A DNA stretch of 64,000 bases from Deltaproteobacteria bacterium (GTDB lineage: Bacteria > Desulfobacterota > Desulfomonilia > UBA1062): contig JAKPDW010000038.1 in NCBI GenBank assembly GCA_029552245.1, positions 49,498 through 113,497 of the forward strand. Direction: 5' to 3'. The notes under the pieces are model-generated. The model was not told where the DNA came from, ran no database searches, and worked only from the letters and a program-made list of their open reading frames with translations. Position 1 is the stretch's first letter. Each line of letters begins with the position of its first letter. Below, in pieces: positions 43,387-53,955 of the stretch. The translations under genes and the position numbers were made by a program.

Positions 43387-43671
43387 AAGCCCTTTAGGAA
43401 AGCGGAGATCGCCAAGAAGCTCGGGGCGGTCGTGAACCGTTACAAGACGGCCAAGCACTTGCGCCTTACCATTGAAGACGGCGTCTTCACATGTTCCCGC
43501 AAGCAGAGTGTCATCCACGGGGAGGCTTCTACTCTGACCATGTCTCTGCTTACAACGCCAAAGCATCTCCAGCAGAAGGTACCCGCTCACCTAGGCTATT
43601 TCGAGTCACAGGAAACTTATTCCATCCGGAAAAGCTCGACACAAGCCATTCTGCAGCTCGCCATGATATGA
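43387..43671 (+). pseudogene. Degraded IS4/IS1634-like transposase fragment
   Basis: KPFRKAEIAKKLGAVVNRYKTAKHLRLTIEDGVFTCSRKQSVIHGEAS resembles the 'v.nRYK.AKHF.l.i.dg.f...R....i..Ea' block; no full-length ORF. Confidence 0.6.
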
Positions 43672-43812
43672 AATTACGGTTTCATTGCCATCACGCATGC
43701 ACACAGCACTTCCGATTTCCCAAATGCCACGACCGCATAGTCTCTCTATCCTCCCCGTGAAAATATCTCGAATATGCCAACGTCTGGTGAGCCCGGATGC
43801 AGATCCTTGAGT

Positions 43813-43840
43813 AAAAAAGCAGCGCCTTGTACGGCACTGC
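43813..43840 (-). terminator. Rho-independent terminator of the EPS gene cluster
   Basis: Minus strand gcagtgcc-gtacaa-ggcgctgc-tttttt (one G:U pair), just past the BY-kinase stop at 43895. Confidence 0.75.
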
Positions 43841-43894
43841 CCTTCTTCGCTTTACTGTCAAAGGTTCTCTGTCGAGACCCCCATCCTCGGGATG

Positions 43895-44686
43895 CTAGAG
43901 ATTGTCTATTCTGGTATTGTCCCGGTTCAGGACGAATCCGAGGAATTTCTCTTTCGGGAGCAGCTCCAACGCCCTATTAACGTCTTTCATGGGGGTCCGG
44001 TTCGCCTCCACCACCATGATGATGCAATCCACCATGGATGCGAAGGCAATGGCATCTGCGCCGGTGAGTACCGCGGGGGTATCGAAGATGACATACCTGT
44101 CCTGGTAGCGGCCCTTCACCTCTTCCACCAGGGTCTTCATGCGGGGCGAGGTCAGGAACTCGGTGGTCTCCTTGATCGCTCTCCCGCCCGAGATTAAAGT
44201 CATCTTGTCAATGCCGGGCCATATGATGAGGTCCTTGATGGGGACGCCGTCGGCAAGATAGTCAATCAGTCCGTTATTGCTCTCGATGCCCATGAATTTA
44301 TGGACATCCTGGCGATGTAGATCGCAGTCGACGAGAAGAACGGTGAGGTCGAAGGCTCGGGCAAATGTGAGGGCCAGGTTTATGGATGTCAGGGTCTTGC
44401 CCTCGCCAGGCAGTGCACTTGTAACCATGAGACTCTTCCAGTTATGGTTCACGGTAGCCTTTTGGATCTGGGTCCTCAAAACCTTGTAAGCCCCCAGGTA
44501 AGGGGAATCGTGGCGCATGCACACGCACCTGTTTTTCTCCATGGTATCCATATCGGGGTCAACCCGCCTCGATTCCGAATATACAGGCGCATTCCCATAT
44601 ACCTTCATGACAGGTGTCTCTCCATCCGATGCGATGGATGCCTGACGGAAACGTCTGACTTTGTCAAGTGCCTTTATAATCTTCAT
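43895..44686 (-). CDS. CpsD/CapB-type tyrosine-protein kinase-like P-loop ATPase
   Basis: VTSALPGEGKTLTSINLALTFA Walker A; VLLVDCDLHRQDVHKFMG; adjacent to Wzz-like protein. Confidence 0.9.
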   Translation of the reverse strand: MKIIKALDKVRRFRQASIASDGETPVMKVYGNAPVYSESRRVDPDMDTMEKNRCVCMRHDSPYLGAYKVLRTQIQKATVNHNWKSLMVTSALPGEGKTLTSINLALTFARAFDLTVLLVDCDLHRQDVHKFMGIESNNGLIDYLADGVPIKDLIIWPGIDKMTLISGGRAIKETTEFLTSPRMKTLVEEVKGRYQDRYVIFDTPAVLTGADAIAFASMVDCIIMVVEANRTPMKDVNRALELLPKEKFLGFVLNRDNTRIDNL

Positions 44687-44715
44687 GAGCAGTTACCTCT
44701 CTCCTTTTCCCATGG

Positions 44716-46278
44716 CTATATGCCCATCCATCTGACCAGCTTCACCCACACCATGTCGAGATCCATGATAAAGAAATGGAACATGAGGACGCCAAACACC
44801 AGGGAGGCCAGCAGCCCGATGACGATCCGGGTCATGAGATCCCTCTTCTTTGCAACATCACTTTCCAAGACGATGGTCGGGATGTTCGCAAGGACAGGGA
44901 ACGATGTGTATTCGGTCAGCATGGAGGTGTTGCGTACCGAGGAGTCGACATACTCCTTGAACGAGGCTGTTCCTATCCCGGCACCGATCCCTAGAACCAG
45001 ACCGATGAGCATGATTGCGAGGCGGTTTGGCTTGTAGGGCTTCTCAGGCATACGCGCCGGGTCAATGATGGTGAACCGTTCGCCTTTCTGCTCCTTCTCT
45101 AGGCCTTGGGAAACTTTAGACTCCATGTATTTCCTCATGAGATCGTCATATTTCAGCTGTGTGCTGTTCCGCTCCATAAGCAGGGCGTTGTATTCCGCCT
45201 CCACCTGCGGGGAAAGCTCAATGCGGCGCTTGTAGTCGTTGAGCCTGTTCCTGAGGCTCTCGATCTGTGCATTCACGGAGGCCATCTCAGACCGGGTGCT
45301 CGCAAGCTGCGCGGCAAGATTGATATAGGCCGGATTGTCAGGCCGGGGATTTCCCTTGCTGGTTGATGCATCGACCCTCTTCTCCAGCTCGGCTATCTCG
45401 GACCTGGTTTTGATAACATCAGGATGTGCATCCGAAAACTGGTGCTTAAGGTTCACGAGCCTCACGTTCAGCTCGCTGAGCCGCTGCCGGTCTGTCTGCA
45501 TGAGATCCTGCGGGGTGTTAGACAATTGCGTAAGAAGGTACCCCTCCTTCTCCCTGAGCTGGGTCAGCTGGTTGTTCAGCAGATCAATATTCCGTTCGGT
45601 GTCGTTGATGCTCTGCATATTGACCTGGACTAGCTCAGGGAGATTGTTCATATGCAACTGTTTGAATTGGGCAATGGCTCCGTCCAACCGCTCCAGGTCC
45701 CCTTTGACCTTTGCGACCTCGTCCTGGAGAAAGTTGGAGACCTCGGTGACCTGCCGTTCACGGACCTGGGAATTCTCCTCCAAGAACAGTGATGTCAGGA
45801 CGTTGCCTACCTGGAGCACCTTGCCAGGATCATTCTTGCCCTCATAGGAGATCGTGAATGCGATGGTCACCGTGGTTGGCCTGCCTGTTTTGGGGTCGAC
45901 CACGTCCACGCTGATAGGTTCGAGCGCGATATCTTCTCGCATGCGCTCGATGATCTCCTCGGTCATCATCCTGCTCTTCAGTTCAGGGTAGAGGTTCAGC
46001 CTGTTGATGATCTCCATGAGACGCGTAGTGCTCATAATGCGTTGATTGATGATCTGCAACTGCTGCTCGGCATAGGTGGATACCGCAGATTTGACGTAAT
46101 CAAGCGGAACATCCTGCTGCTCGATGAGGATCGTGGTGGTCGCCTTGTAAACCGGCGGCAGGACAAACGCCACGACCACGGAGACGATAAAGATGAGGCC
46201 CAGTGGCACGATGAGGGCCCACTTCCTCCGTTTGAGAATAGCTACATAGTCGACTGGTGCATCAGAAGGTCTTTCCAT
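44716..46278 (-). CDS. Polysaccharide chain-length determinant (Wzz/GNVR), exosortase-system type
   Basis: N-terminal Wzz domain and TM, long coiled coil, LSPQVEAEYNALLMERNSTQLKYDDLMRKYMESKVSQGLEKEQKGERFTIIDPARMPEKPYKPNR. Confidence 0.9.
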   Translation of the reverse strand: MERPSDAPVDYVAILKRRKWALIVPLGLIFIVSVVVAFVLPPVYKATTTILIEQQDVPLDYVKSAVSTYAEQQLQIINQRIMSTTRLMEIINRLNLYPELKSRMMTEEIIERMREDIALEPISVDVVDPKTGRPTTVTIAFTISYEGKNDPGKVLQVGNVLTSLFLEENSQVRERQVTEVSNFLQDEVAKVKGDLERLDGAIAQFKQLHMNNLPELVQVNMQSINDTERNIDLLNNQLTQLREKEGYLLTQLSNTPQDLMQTDRQRLSELNVRLVNLKHQFSDAHPDVIKTRSEIAELEKRVDASTSKGNPRPDNPAYINLAAQLASTRSEMASVNAQIESLRNRLNDYKRRIELSPQVEAEYNALLMERNSTQLKYDDLMRKYMESKVSQGLEKEQKGERFTIIDPARMPEKPYKPNRLAIMLIGLVLGIGAGIGTASFKEYVDSSVRNTSMLTEYTSFPVLANIPTIVLESDVAKKRDLMTRIVIGLLASLVFGVLMFHFFIMDLDMVWVKLVRWMGI

Positions 46279-46366
46279 ATGACATCTCCCTGCATTTACT
46301 TAAGAGCCTTAATGATGAAGGGATGAGATCCCTGTGTTCGAGTTAGATTCTTGACATCCCGGGACT

Positions 46367-47575
46367 TCAACGGGGTATTGGATGCTGCCAGGCGAAGCCC
46401 AGATAGTAGAGGTTCTGGGGCTTGGACTTGTTGGCCTCATTGTCCTTGAGCCTCGTGTATCTGTACGAGGCTTCCAGGCTGAAGTCCTTGCTGAATACAT
46501 AGATGACCGCCGGCTGTATCCTGAAGGTCTCCTTATCGAGGTCGGAACCCGGGGCCTGCTCCCTGTTCTGCCTGTTCAGGTAGTACTCGGCGGAGAGGTC
46601 CCCCTTCAGTTCATAGCTGAACTGCCGGGCGAGATTGTACCTAAGGGATGTCCTCCGTACAGTGCCTGCCTCACCGCTGATGGAACGGATATCGGAGGAG
46701 AAGGTGAGGCTGGAGGTCGTGAGCTCCCCAACATATACAACGGCGACATTGCCGATGGTCCCCCGCGACCAGTCCCGGGACCTGATGAATGCCGAGTAAT
46801 CGTATGAGGTGCGTGTCATATGCCTACCTAGAAAAGCGGAAACCTCGAGGTCCTCGGTGAGTTTCCGGTTCGCGCCGGCAACGAGGGAGAAGTTCGAGAT
46901 ATCCTCATAGGGATATTTGTACTGGGCATAGGATGCACGGATTATACCGATGGTTTCCCGAAAGAGGGGGCCGAGGTCATGGTTCAGGGTTATCGCGGCA
47001 TCCTGTGATGTAGAATCATCGAATTCGGGATCATCGAAACGCTCCCTGTCGTATGCATAGGAGGCATTCGCCTTCGACGTCTCTGTCAGCACCAAATCCA
47101 GGTCCCCCCCGTAGTGGGAACGTTTGCGTGTGGGTGTTCCCAGAACAAGCCCCGTGGTCTCGATGTCGCGATCGATCTGAGAGTCCTCGGAATATCCAGC
47201 CTCGGCTGAAATGACAATTTTCTCAGTGTAGTGCCAACGCATGCGGCCGTCATGGTACTGGTCGGTGGCATTCAGGTCTTTCTCGTCATAATATTCCGTC
47301 CTCACAAGTCGGCTCATGAAAGAGGTTTCGAACGTCTCTGTCCTATCGGTCAGCCGGATGGCAGGTGAGAGAACAGTCGCAAAGTCACTTGTCATGTCAA
47401 CCTTGTCTTCATCATAGAAGATGTTGTCATTGAACGTGGTCCGCACGTTCACCTGAGGGATCACCTTGAGCTCGTAACCGAAGGCTACCCTGCTGGGCAG
47501 CGCTAGCATGAGGATAATGACGCTGTATCGTGCAATGAAGAATATGGGATATGCTCTTTCATGCACCTGCTTCAT
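46367..47575 (-). CDS. Outer-membrane beta-barrel protein associated with exosortase/EPS export
   Basis: Signal peptide, alternating beta-strand pattern, terminal 'LYYLGFAWQHPIPR'; located between Wza and Wzz. Confidence 0.7.
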   Translation of the reverse strand: MKQVHERAYPIFFIARYSVIILMLALPSRVAFGYELKVIPQVNVRTTFNDNIFYDEDKVDMTSDFATVLSPAIRLTDRTETFETSFMSRLVRTEYYDEKDLNATDQYHDGRMRWHYTEKIVISAEAGYSEDSQIDRDIETTGLVLGTPTRKRSHYGGDLDLVLTETSKANASYAYDRERFDDPEFDDSTSQDAAITLNHDLGPLFRETIGIIRASYAQYKYPYEDISNFSLVAGANRKLTEDLEVSAFLGRHMTRTSYDYSAFIRSRDWSRGTIGNVAVVYVGELTTSSLTFSSDIRSISGEAGTVRRTSLRYNLARQFSYELKGDLSAEYYLNRQNREQAPGSDLDKETFRIQPAVIYVFSKDFSLEASYRYTRLKDNEANKSKPQNLYYLGFAWQHPIPR

Positions 47576-47591
47576 GAAGGTACTTCCGGTA

Positions 47592-48173
47592 TCAGGGGAC
47601 TATGATGACATCGCCACGTTTGAGGATGATGTTGTCTTCGGTGTGTTCTCCCTCAATGACATCGTCATACCGGAAGCGGATAAGATTGGTTTTACCCAGC
47701 TCAGTGCGGAATATGGTGATGTCGTTCTTGTCCGCGAAGGGGGTGAGGCCGCCGGCAATGGCAAGGGCCTGGAGGACACTTACCCTGCTGTTCAGGGTAA
47801 AGCGGCCGGGATTGTGAACTCTCCCGAGCACGTAGATGTAAGCGCTGTTTATGTTCTTCACCGAGACCCACAAAACCGGTTCGGGGACATACTTGGCAAT
47901 TCTCTTTTCTATCTCGGCCTTGAGCTCCGAGATGGTTTTATCTTCCGCCTTGATCAAACCAACAAGAGGGAACGATATCGTCCCATCCGGGAGCACAAGC
48001 ACCTCCTGGGTGAGCGATTCATCTTTCCATATTGAAATCATGAGCACGTCACCAGGCCCGACGAGGTAGTCGGTTTCCGAAGACCCGGGCGCCATATCCA
48101 CCGCATGGGCATACCCGAAAGACAAGAAGAGAACAGATAGAAGCTGTACGAGCATCCAGCGTTTCTTCACCAT
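47592..48173 (-). CDS. Polysaccharide export protein (Wza/OtnA family)
   Basis: YLVGPGDVLMISIWKDESLTQEVLVLPDGTISFPLVGLIKAEDKTISEL..YIYVLGRVHNPGRFTL. Confidence 0.92.
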   Translation of the reverse strand: MVKKRWMLVQLLSVLFLSFGYAHAVDMAPGSSETDYLVGPGDVLMISIWKDESLTQEVLVLPDGTISFPLVGLIKAEDKTISELKAEIEKRIAKYVPEPVLWVSVKNINSAYIYVLGRVHNPGRFTLNSRVSVLQALAIAGGLTPFADKNDITIFRTELGKTNLIRFRYDDVIEGEHTEDNIILKRGDVIIVP

Positions 48174-48229
48174 AAGGATCCTCCACGTAACGAAATATCT
48201 CTCCATGATGTTCCAGGCGGTCCTCTCTG

Positions 48230-50649
48230 TCAGTGTACCCCTTTGATCGACGCCATCGTCCTCTGAGCATCCCCCCTTCCAGGGTAGTCCTCAGGTGACT
48301 TCAGTGCTGCCTCGAGCCGTTCCCGGGCCTTTGCCTGGTCGCCCTTTTGGAACATGATGACTCCCAGGTGATAATTGAATATAGGGTTCAGGGGGTCCTG
48401 CTCAAAAGCCATGCTCACGTACTTGAGCGCTTTCTCGAGCTCTCCGGTGCGGTAGTAAACCCACCCCAAGGTATCATTCACTGCCGCGTCATCGGGCCTG
48501 ATAGCTTTGGCCTTTTTCGCAAGGGCAAGGGCCCTGTTGAGATCGGTCCTTGATCTCGATGTCTCGGATATAAGGAAGGCAAGATTGTTGTTGAACGGCC
48601 AGAGGTCGGGAAACCGCGCCACGCCGGACTCATATACCTGCCGTGCCTTGCCATAAGCGCCACCTCTCTCAAGGAGAAAGCCAAGCGAAAAATAAGGTGC
48701 AGGGTTGGCCGGCTTACTCCTTATCGAATCCTCAAGCCAACGGATCATCTCGTCCCGTTTCCCCTGCATGTCGTAAATTCTTGCAAGAAGCAGGTAGGGG
48801 TCCACCCACTCGGGGGCCTTTTTTATAGCAAGGGAAATCGCCTCTTCGGCCTGTTTGTAATTCTTGTTCATGGCGTGGATTCGGCCTGACAGAAAAAATG
48901 CCAGGGCATCGTTGGGATTCTTGCGCTGTCGATCATTGATGACAGAAAGTGCCATGTCGATCTTCCCGTCCTGGGCGTAGAGGTTCACAAGCGTGGTGAG
49001 CGCAGGCCCGGCATCGGAATTGTATGCATACCCCTTTTCCGCAACGAGGATTGCCTTCTTAAGGTCGCCCTTTCGTGCGTGAAGTCGGGCAAGCCTCTCG
49101 TACCCCAGCAAGTTTTTGTCATCCCTTTTCAGGATCTCCTGGTACTCCTTCTCGGCCAAGTTGTAATCACCACGCCGTGCATACAGATCACCGATGTAGC
49201 CATGGGCCTCCAGATAGCCAGGATGTTGTCTCATGATTTCACGAAGGGCCTTGATTGCGCTATCCACATCATCCCTGCTCAGATAGAACCTGGCAATGGC
49301 AAGAGAGATCTCGATAGAACGGGGGTTTGCCTTCTGGGCATTTTTCAAGGTGTCGAGGGCAAGGCCGCTCTCGTTGTTGAGCCGGTGTGCCTCGGCCAGG
49401 GCCAGATGGGCGGGGATGAAATGAGGCATCTTGTTCACCACGGGCCTGAGCTCTGTTACCGCGTCGAAAGCTTCGCCTTTTATCAGGCAGATGCGACCCT
49501 TGGTATAGTGAAGGTTCGAGTCCTTGGTGTTCTCTTTCAGTGCCTCATTTACACAGGACTCGGCGGTATCCAGGTCTCCCTTGCTTATGTAAAGTGCCGC
49601 CAGGGCGTTCTTGCCTGGAGGATCCCCTCTGCTGAATCATCCTTCGCGAGTGAGAGGTAGTCCTTCAGGTTGGCAACGGCCCGGTCGATCTTTCCGCTCC
49701 TTGCATAATGCTCACTGAGAGCGAGGCGCAACTTGACCCCTTTCACGTTTCGGGCAACACCTTCCCTCAGGGTCTGCTCCATGTCCTGCATCATCCCGTG
49801 CCTCTGGTAGAAGAATGCCGCCGCGAGCCAGTTCTCCTCGTTGCCCGGATCTGCATTGAGAACCTTGTCAACGATTCCTCTGGCCTCATCCTTTCTCTCC
49901 GACTTCACATATACGGACGCGAGGTTCAGCTTGTGGATGATTTTTTCGGGCTCCAGACGGATGACCTCCTTGAGCGATGCCACTGCCTCGGTTTTCCTGT
50001 CAGCCCTGAGATAAAAATCTGCCAAGGTCATGTGGAGCTCGAGGGTTTTCGGATTGGCACGAATGCCTTCAGCCAGGAATGCCTCCGCACGTTGCAAGTT
50101 GTTGTTCTTCAGGGCGTTCCTGAATAGCATGAGGTAGACCTCGGGCCTGGTGACCTTGTGAGCAAGAAGTCCGGTGAGAATGGAGATCCCTTCATCATCC
50201 CTTCCACTGCCCAGGAAGATGTCGGCCTTGAGAATGAGGGCTTCAGTGTTGTGCGGCTCCTTCTGCAACACGGCCTCGGCCTTCTCCATGGCCTTGTCGG
50301 ACATCCCCGAGATCAGAAAGATCTTGCCTAGTTCGATGTTTGCCCCGACATGGTCGGGTTTCATGCCGACAACCTTTGAAAAGATACCGAAGGCCTGCTT
50401 CAGGTCGCCCTGCTTCTCCTCGGTCATGCCAAGGAGGAACCAGGCATCGGTGTACTCCGGATCCAGCTGGATTGCATTCTTCAATTCGAGTCCTGCCTTA
50501 ACATAGAGCCCCTTTTCGTACAGATCCTTGCCCCTGTTGTAGAACCTGTCTCTTTTTGCCTCCTTAGATGAACACCCGATAAGCGAGATGGACAGGACGA
50601 TTATGCAGAATGCTAGAAGACACTTTTTCACTGCTTTGTCCGACCCCAT
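48230..50649 (-). pseudogene. PrsT-like TPR lipoprotein, split by a frameshift near 49617
   Basis: ORFs 49585..50649 and 48230..49441; the in-frame extension of the second runs KNALAALYISKGDLDTAESCVNEALKENTKDSNLHYTKGRICLIKGEAFDAVTELRPVVNKM.. directly after the first. Lipobox SLIGC at the N-terminus. Confidence 0.75.
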
Positions 50650-50650
50650 G

Positions 50651-52285
50651 TCATAGTCCTTTCAAGGCAACTATCATGAGAGAGGTAACGGTCGAAGCAA
50701 TTGCAATGCTCCTCCCTCTCTTGCCATTGTTAATCAAAATTTCATAACTGTAGAAGAATATGAGTATCTGCACAATGAAGAATCCGGTCTGTTTTGCATT
50801 CATCATAGTGCCTACGAGGGGATAAACACTTATCGCTATAATGAGTATGAGAAAATCCATGGGGCTCATGTGAAAGGTGTCCCTGTTCTTGTTCAGTCTG
50901 ACCATGACGAGTGCTGACAGGATGCAGACGATGCAAGACCCGAGATAGACCGTTCTCAGATTGAGCCCTGAGAAGGAGAAGGATTTCTCGAGGTTCAGGT
51001 AAATCAGGCATGGAATGAGGAAATAAATAATGACTCGCACGACATTTCCTGCCATGGACTTTTTCATAACCCACAGCCCACAGACACCGGCCGCCAGGCT
51101 CAGCAAAACCAGTGAAAGGTAGCCAGGAATCCTCGATACCAGAAGGCAGTTGATGAAAATAAGCAGCGGCAGGAGGAGATCGAGGGTGAGCGTTGCGGTG
51201 AAAAGAATCCTGTCCCGGTCCTTCAGGAACTTAAGTCTTCCCTTAATGCCCCGGTCTATGAAGTCATATCTTTTGATCCTGAGCCCATATATCCCAGCAA
51301 CATAAAAGAAGGCGATGATCGCCCCTGAAAGCGACACGAACAGCCCCAGGATGAACCAGTCCGAACTGTACCGGAACAGATATGCCGAACCGACGAACAC
51401 CGTCTGAAGCAGGTATATGATGAACACCGCCTCGGTGTGGAAAAAACCGAGGCTGAGGAGTTTATGGTGAAAATGGTTGTTGTCCGCCACAAAGGGCGAT
51501 CTTCCCTCCTTCATTCTTTCAAACATGACAATGCAGGTATCAAGGATGGGGAAGCCCACAATCAGAAGTGGGAGTGAAGGTCCGAGTAGGGCATGTGAAC
51601 CGGTGATCCGCAGTGCCAGCACAATGGAGGCGAACCCAAGCAACTGGCTGCCAGAATCACCCATGAAGACCGTTGCCGGATACGTGTTAAAGCTCAGGAA
51701 GCCGAAGAGTGCGCCCAGCATGGCCAGACTCATAATCATGGCCGTATCGTCGCCCGTCTGGTAGGCAAGGCCGAAAAGACACAGAAAGATGATGAGCGTT
51801 ATGCCTCCGGCAAGGCCGTCGAGCCCGTCGGCGAGGTTGATCGCGTTGGTCACCCCCACGATCACGAGCAGCGTCAGCGGCACGGATGCCCACATGGGTA
51901 GCACCACCCCGTCGGGCAGCAGCATGCCAAGGGATTTGATCTCAATGCCGCCATAGAGGATGACCACCAGTGCTGCAGCGACCTGGCATAGAAACTTCGG
52001 TTTGTAGCCAATCTCATACCTGTCGTCTACCAGCCCTGCCGCCACGAGTATGAAGGAGCCTGCCAGCACTGAACCAATGAATCTTTCCACGCTCACGCCG
52101 ACAAGGATCGCCACAGAGAACCCCAGGGCCATTGCTAGGCCGCCGCTCCTGGGCATGGGCCTGGCATGTACCTTTCGCTCATCGGGTACATCAAGGATAT
52201 GCGCCCTCACTGCCACGGACTTGAACATGGGGACCGTGACCAGGGTTATGAAGAGGGCTATGAACAGGGTGGAAACGAGGGTCAT
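50651..52285 (-). CDS. WecA/MraY-family undecaprenyl-phosphate sugar-1-phosphate transferase
   Basis: VPDERKVHARPMPRSGGLAM; AGLVDDRYEIGYKPKF; TNAINLADGLDGLAGG; VFMGDSGSQLLGF; NNHFHHKLLSLG. Confidence 0.93.
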   Translation of the reverse strand: MTLVSTLFIALFITLVTVPMFKSVAVRAHILDVPDERKVHARPMPRSGGLAMALGFSVAILVGVSVERFIGSVLAGSFILVAAGLVDDRYEIGYKPKFLCQVAAALVVILYGGIEIKSLGMLLPDGVVLPMWASVPLTLLVIVGVTNAINLADGLDGLAGGITLIIFLCLFGLAYQTGDDTAMIMSLAMLGALFGFLSFNTYPATVFMGDSGSQLLGFASIVLALRITGSHALLGPSLPLLIVGFPILDTCIVMFERMKEGRSPFVADNNHFHHKLLSLGFFHTEAVFIIYLLQTVFVGSAYLFRYSSDWFILGLFVSLSGAIIAFFYVAGIYGLRIKRYDFIDRGIKGRLKFLKDRDRILFTATLTLDLLLPLLIFINCLLVSRIPGYLSLVLLSLAAGVCGLWVMKKSMAGNVVRVIIYFLIPCLIYLNLEKSFSFSGLNLRTVYLGSCIVCILSALVMVRLNKNRDTFHMSPMDFLILIIAISVYPLVGTMMNAKQTGFFIVQILIFFYSYEILINNGKRGRSIAIASTVTSLMIVALKGL

Positions 52286-52326
52286 AATCTTGCTGTCTTA
52301 TATATGTGCCATCGGTTGAGAAAACC

Positions 52327-53955
52327 TCACGACCGCGGCAGGTACTGCTCAAGGACAGGAGTAATAAGCCTCACGAACGATATCAGCCGTTCCTCCGCCT
52401 CCTCTGCATCCTCGCCTTCGGAAAGCGGAGTGATAATCCTGACCAGCGCCCCGTCAGTCCTCTGCGAGATGAGCGCATCCCAGAAGGCGTAGAGCTTGAC
52501 CTGGTAAAGGCTCGTGAGAATGCGCCCCCGCTGGGGAAACCAGAAGTAGACAAGCTGCCTGGAATCACCCTTGGCCATGATCGCCTTGTTGACCCGTGCC
52601 TCCTGCCCTCTCCCCGTATCGACGGTTACGATCCCTGACTGTTTGAATTCCCACCCGCTGCCCGGCAGACATGTCTCTGGAGAATGAGTACCCTCTCCCT
52701 TTCTCTGGCTTTCATAATAGGCAACGTAGAAATTGATGCACTGACCCCTCTGATTCAGGTAATTGATCATGATGTAATCACTGAGGTGAAGGGCCTGGAT
52801 GAACTGCTGCTCCATGGCCAGCCGTTCTCCCGTCCAGCCACCTATGGAGAGCGGAAACTGATCAAAGGATTTCTTGATGGGGATCTTTTCGCGAAATTCA
52901 ATACGTTGGGTACATGCCAGGGTGCCTATCATGAGCGCGATCGAGATGAGAAATACTGGATGGATCAATCCTTTAATAACACCCTGACCGGAGTTGGTTG
53001 ATGGATCATGCAGGGGCAGTGTCTCCGCTATGCTTTCTCGTGACACTTCTTTGGAGACAGGAGGCCCGACTCTGTTCAACACCCACGTCTCCAGGAGCAG
53101 CACCGGGATCGTGAACATGAATATGAGCCAGCCGGAGAAGTCATGGAAGAAACCTTCTGCAACCTTAGCCCCCCAGTAATTATACAGAATACCAGTGATC
53201 GCTATGCGCAGACTGTTTACTGCCACTGCCAGGGGGATGGATGACAGGACAACCACGGCCTTTTTCCAGATAGCCCCCCTGAACCAGTAGGCCAGGATGA
53301 GACTGATGACAAAGAAGGGGATGACATACCGCAGGCCGCTGCATGCATCGACAACCTGGAGTTGGGTGAACCCCAGATCAATGATATTGCCCTCACGGTA
53401 GGCGGACATGCCGACTATCTGGAGGAGAGAAACGCCGATCTGCGATGATATAAGTCTTAAGTTCACAAGGATCTTTGTATTGATGAAATTTGGAAAGGGG
53501 AACATGGTGAGGAACATGACCAGCACGAAACCCATCGCCTTTATCTTTTGCCACCCCATGTGCATCCACAGCAGTCCGACAAGGACGAACCAAAGGGAGA
53601 TGTACATGGTGAAGTACTCACCTCCGAGCTCGCCCAGCCAGTAGAGGAACAGACCGAACATGAATGGAATGAGGCCCGTCCATGCGGGACTGGCCGGGAT
53701 TGAGGATAGTTTCCCGCGCTTCTCCCATAAGATGTAGATGAGAACAAGGGGGATGAGATAGCTATGGGAGTAATCTTCCCTGGCCCAGTCTATGATTATC
53801 AGATACCTGAGGGCCGAATAGTAGACGGTGATGATCAGGATGACATAAAGGACGACCTTCAGGAGGCACACCAGATCAATCTTCTTCAGATAATGGATCA
53901 TCTCATCAATGCCGACAGCCTCATGTTTGCAGCATTTCCTCCCGATCTTCTTCAA
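52327..53955 (-). CDS. Exosortase fused to EpsI domain (XrtD-like)
   Basis: VVDACSGLRYVIPFF (catalytic Cys), NSLRIAITG (Arg), FHDFSGWLIFM (His); EpsI-like C-terminus FPLSIGGWTGE..HSPETCLPGSGWEF. Confidence 0.92.
   Translation of the reverse strand: MKKIGRKCCKHEAVGIDEMIHYLKKIDLVCLLKVVLYVILIITVYYSALRYLIIIDWAREDYSHSYLIPLVLIYILWEKRGKLSSIPASPAWTGLIPFMFGLFLYWLGELGGEYFTMYISLWFVLVGLLWMHMGWQKIKAMGFVLVMFLTMFPFPNFINTKILVNLRLISSQIGVSLLQIVGMSAYREGNIIDLGFTQLQVVDACSGLRYVIPFFVISLILAYWFRGAIWKKAVVVLSSIPLAVAVNSLRIAITGILYNYWGAKVAEGFFHDFSGWLIFMFTIPVLLLETWVLNRVGPPVSKEVSRESIAETLPLHDPSTNSGQGVIKGLIHPVFLISIALMIGTLACTQRIEFREKIPIKKSFDQFPLSIGGWTGERLAMEQQFIQALHLSDYIMINYLNQRGQCINFYVAYYESQRKGEGTHSPETCLPGSGWEFKQSGIVTVDTGRGQEARVNKAIMAKGDSRQLVYFWFPQRGRILTSLYQVKLYAFWDALISQRTDGALVRIITPLSEGEDAEEAEERLISFVRLITPVLEQYLPRS

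Noticed and set aside
43187-43435. 82-aa plus ORF with SNAPGKDRTCDTGIRPKF
   Set aside because: Same type of artefact, arising from the tRNA remnant on the other strand.
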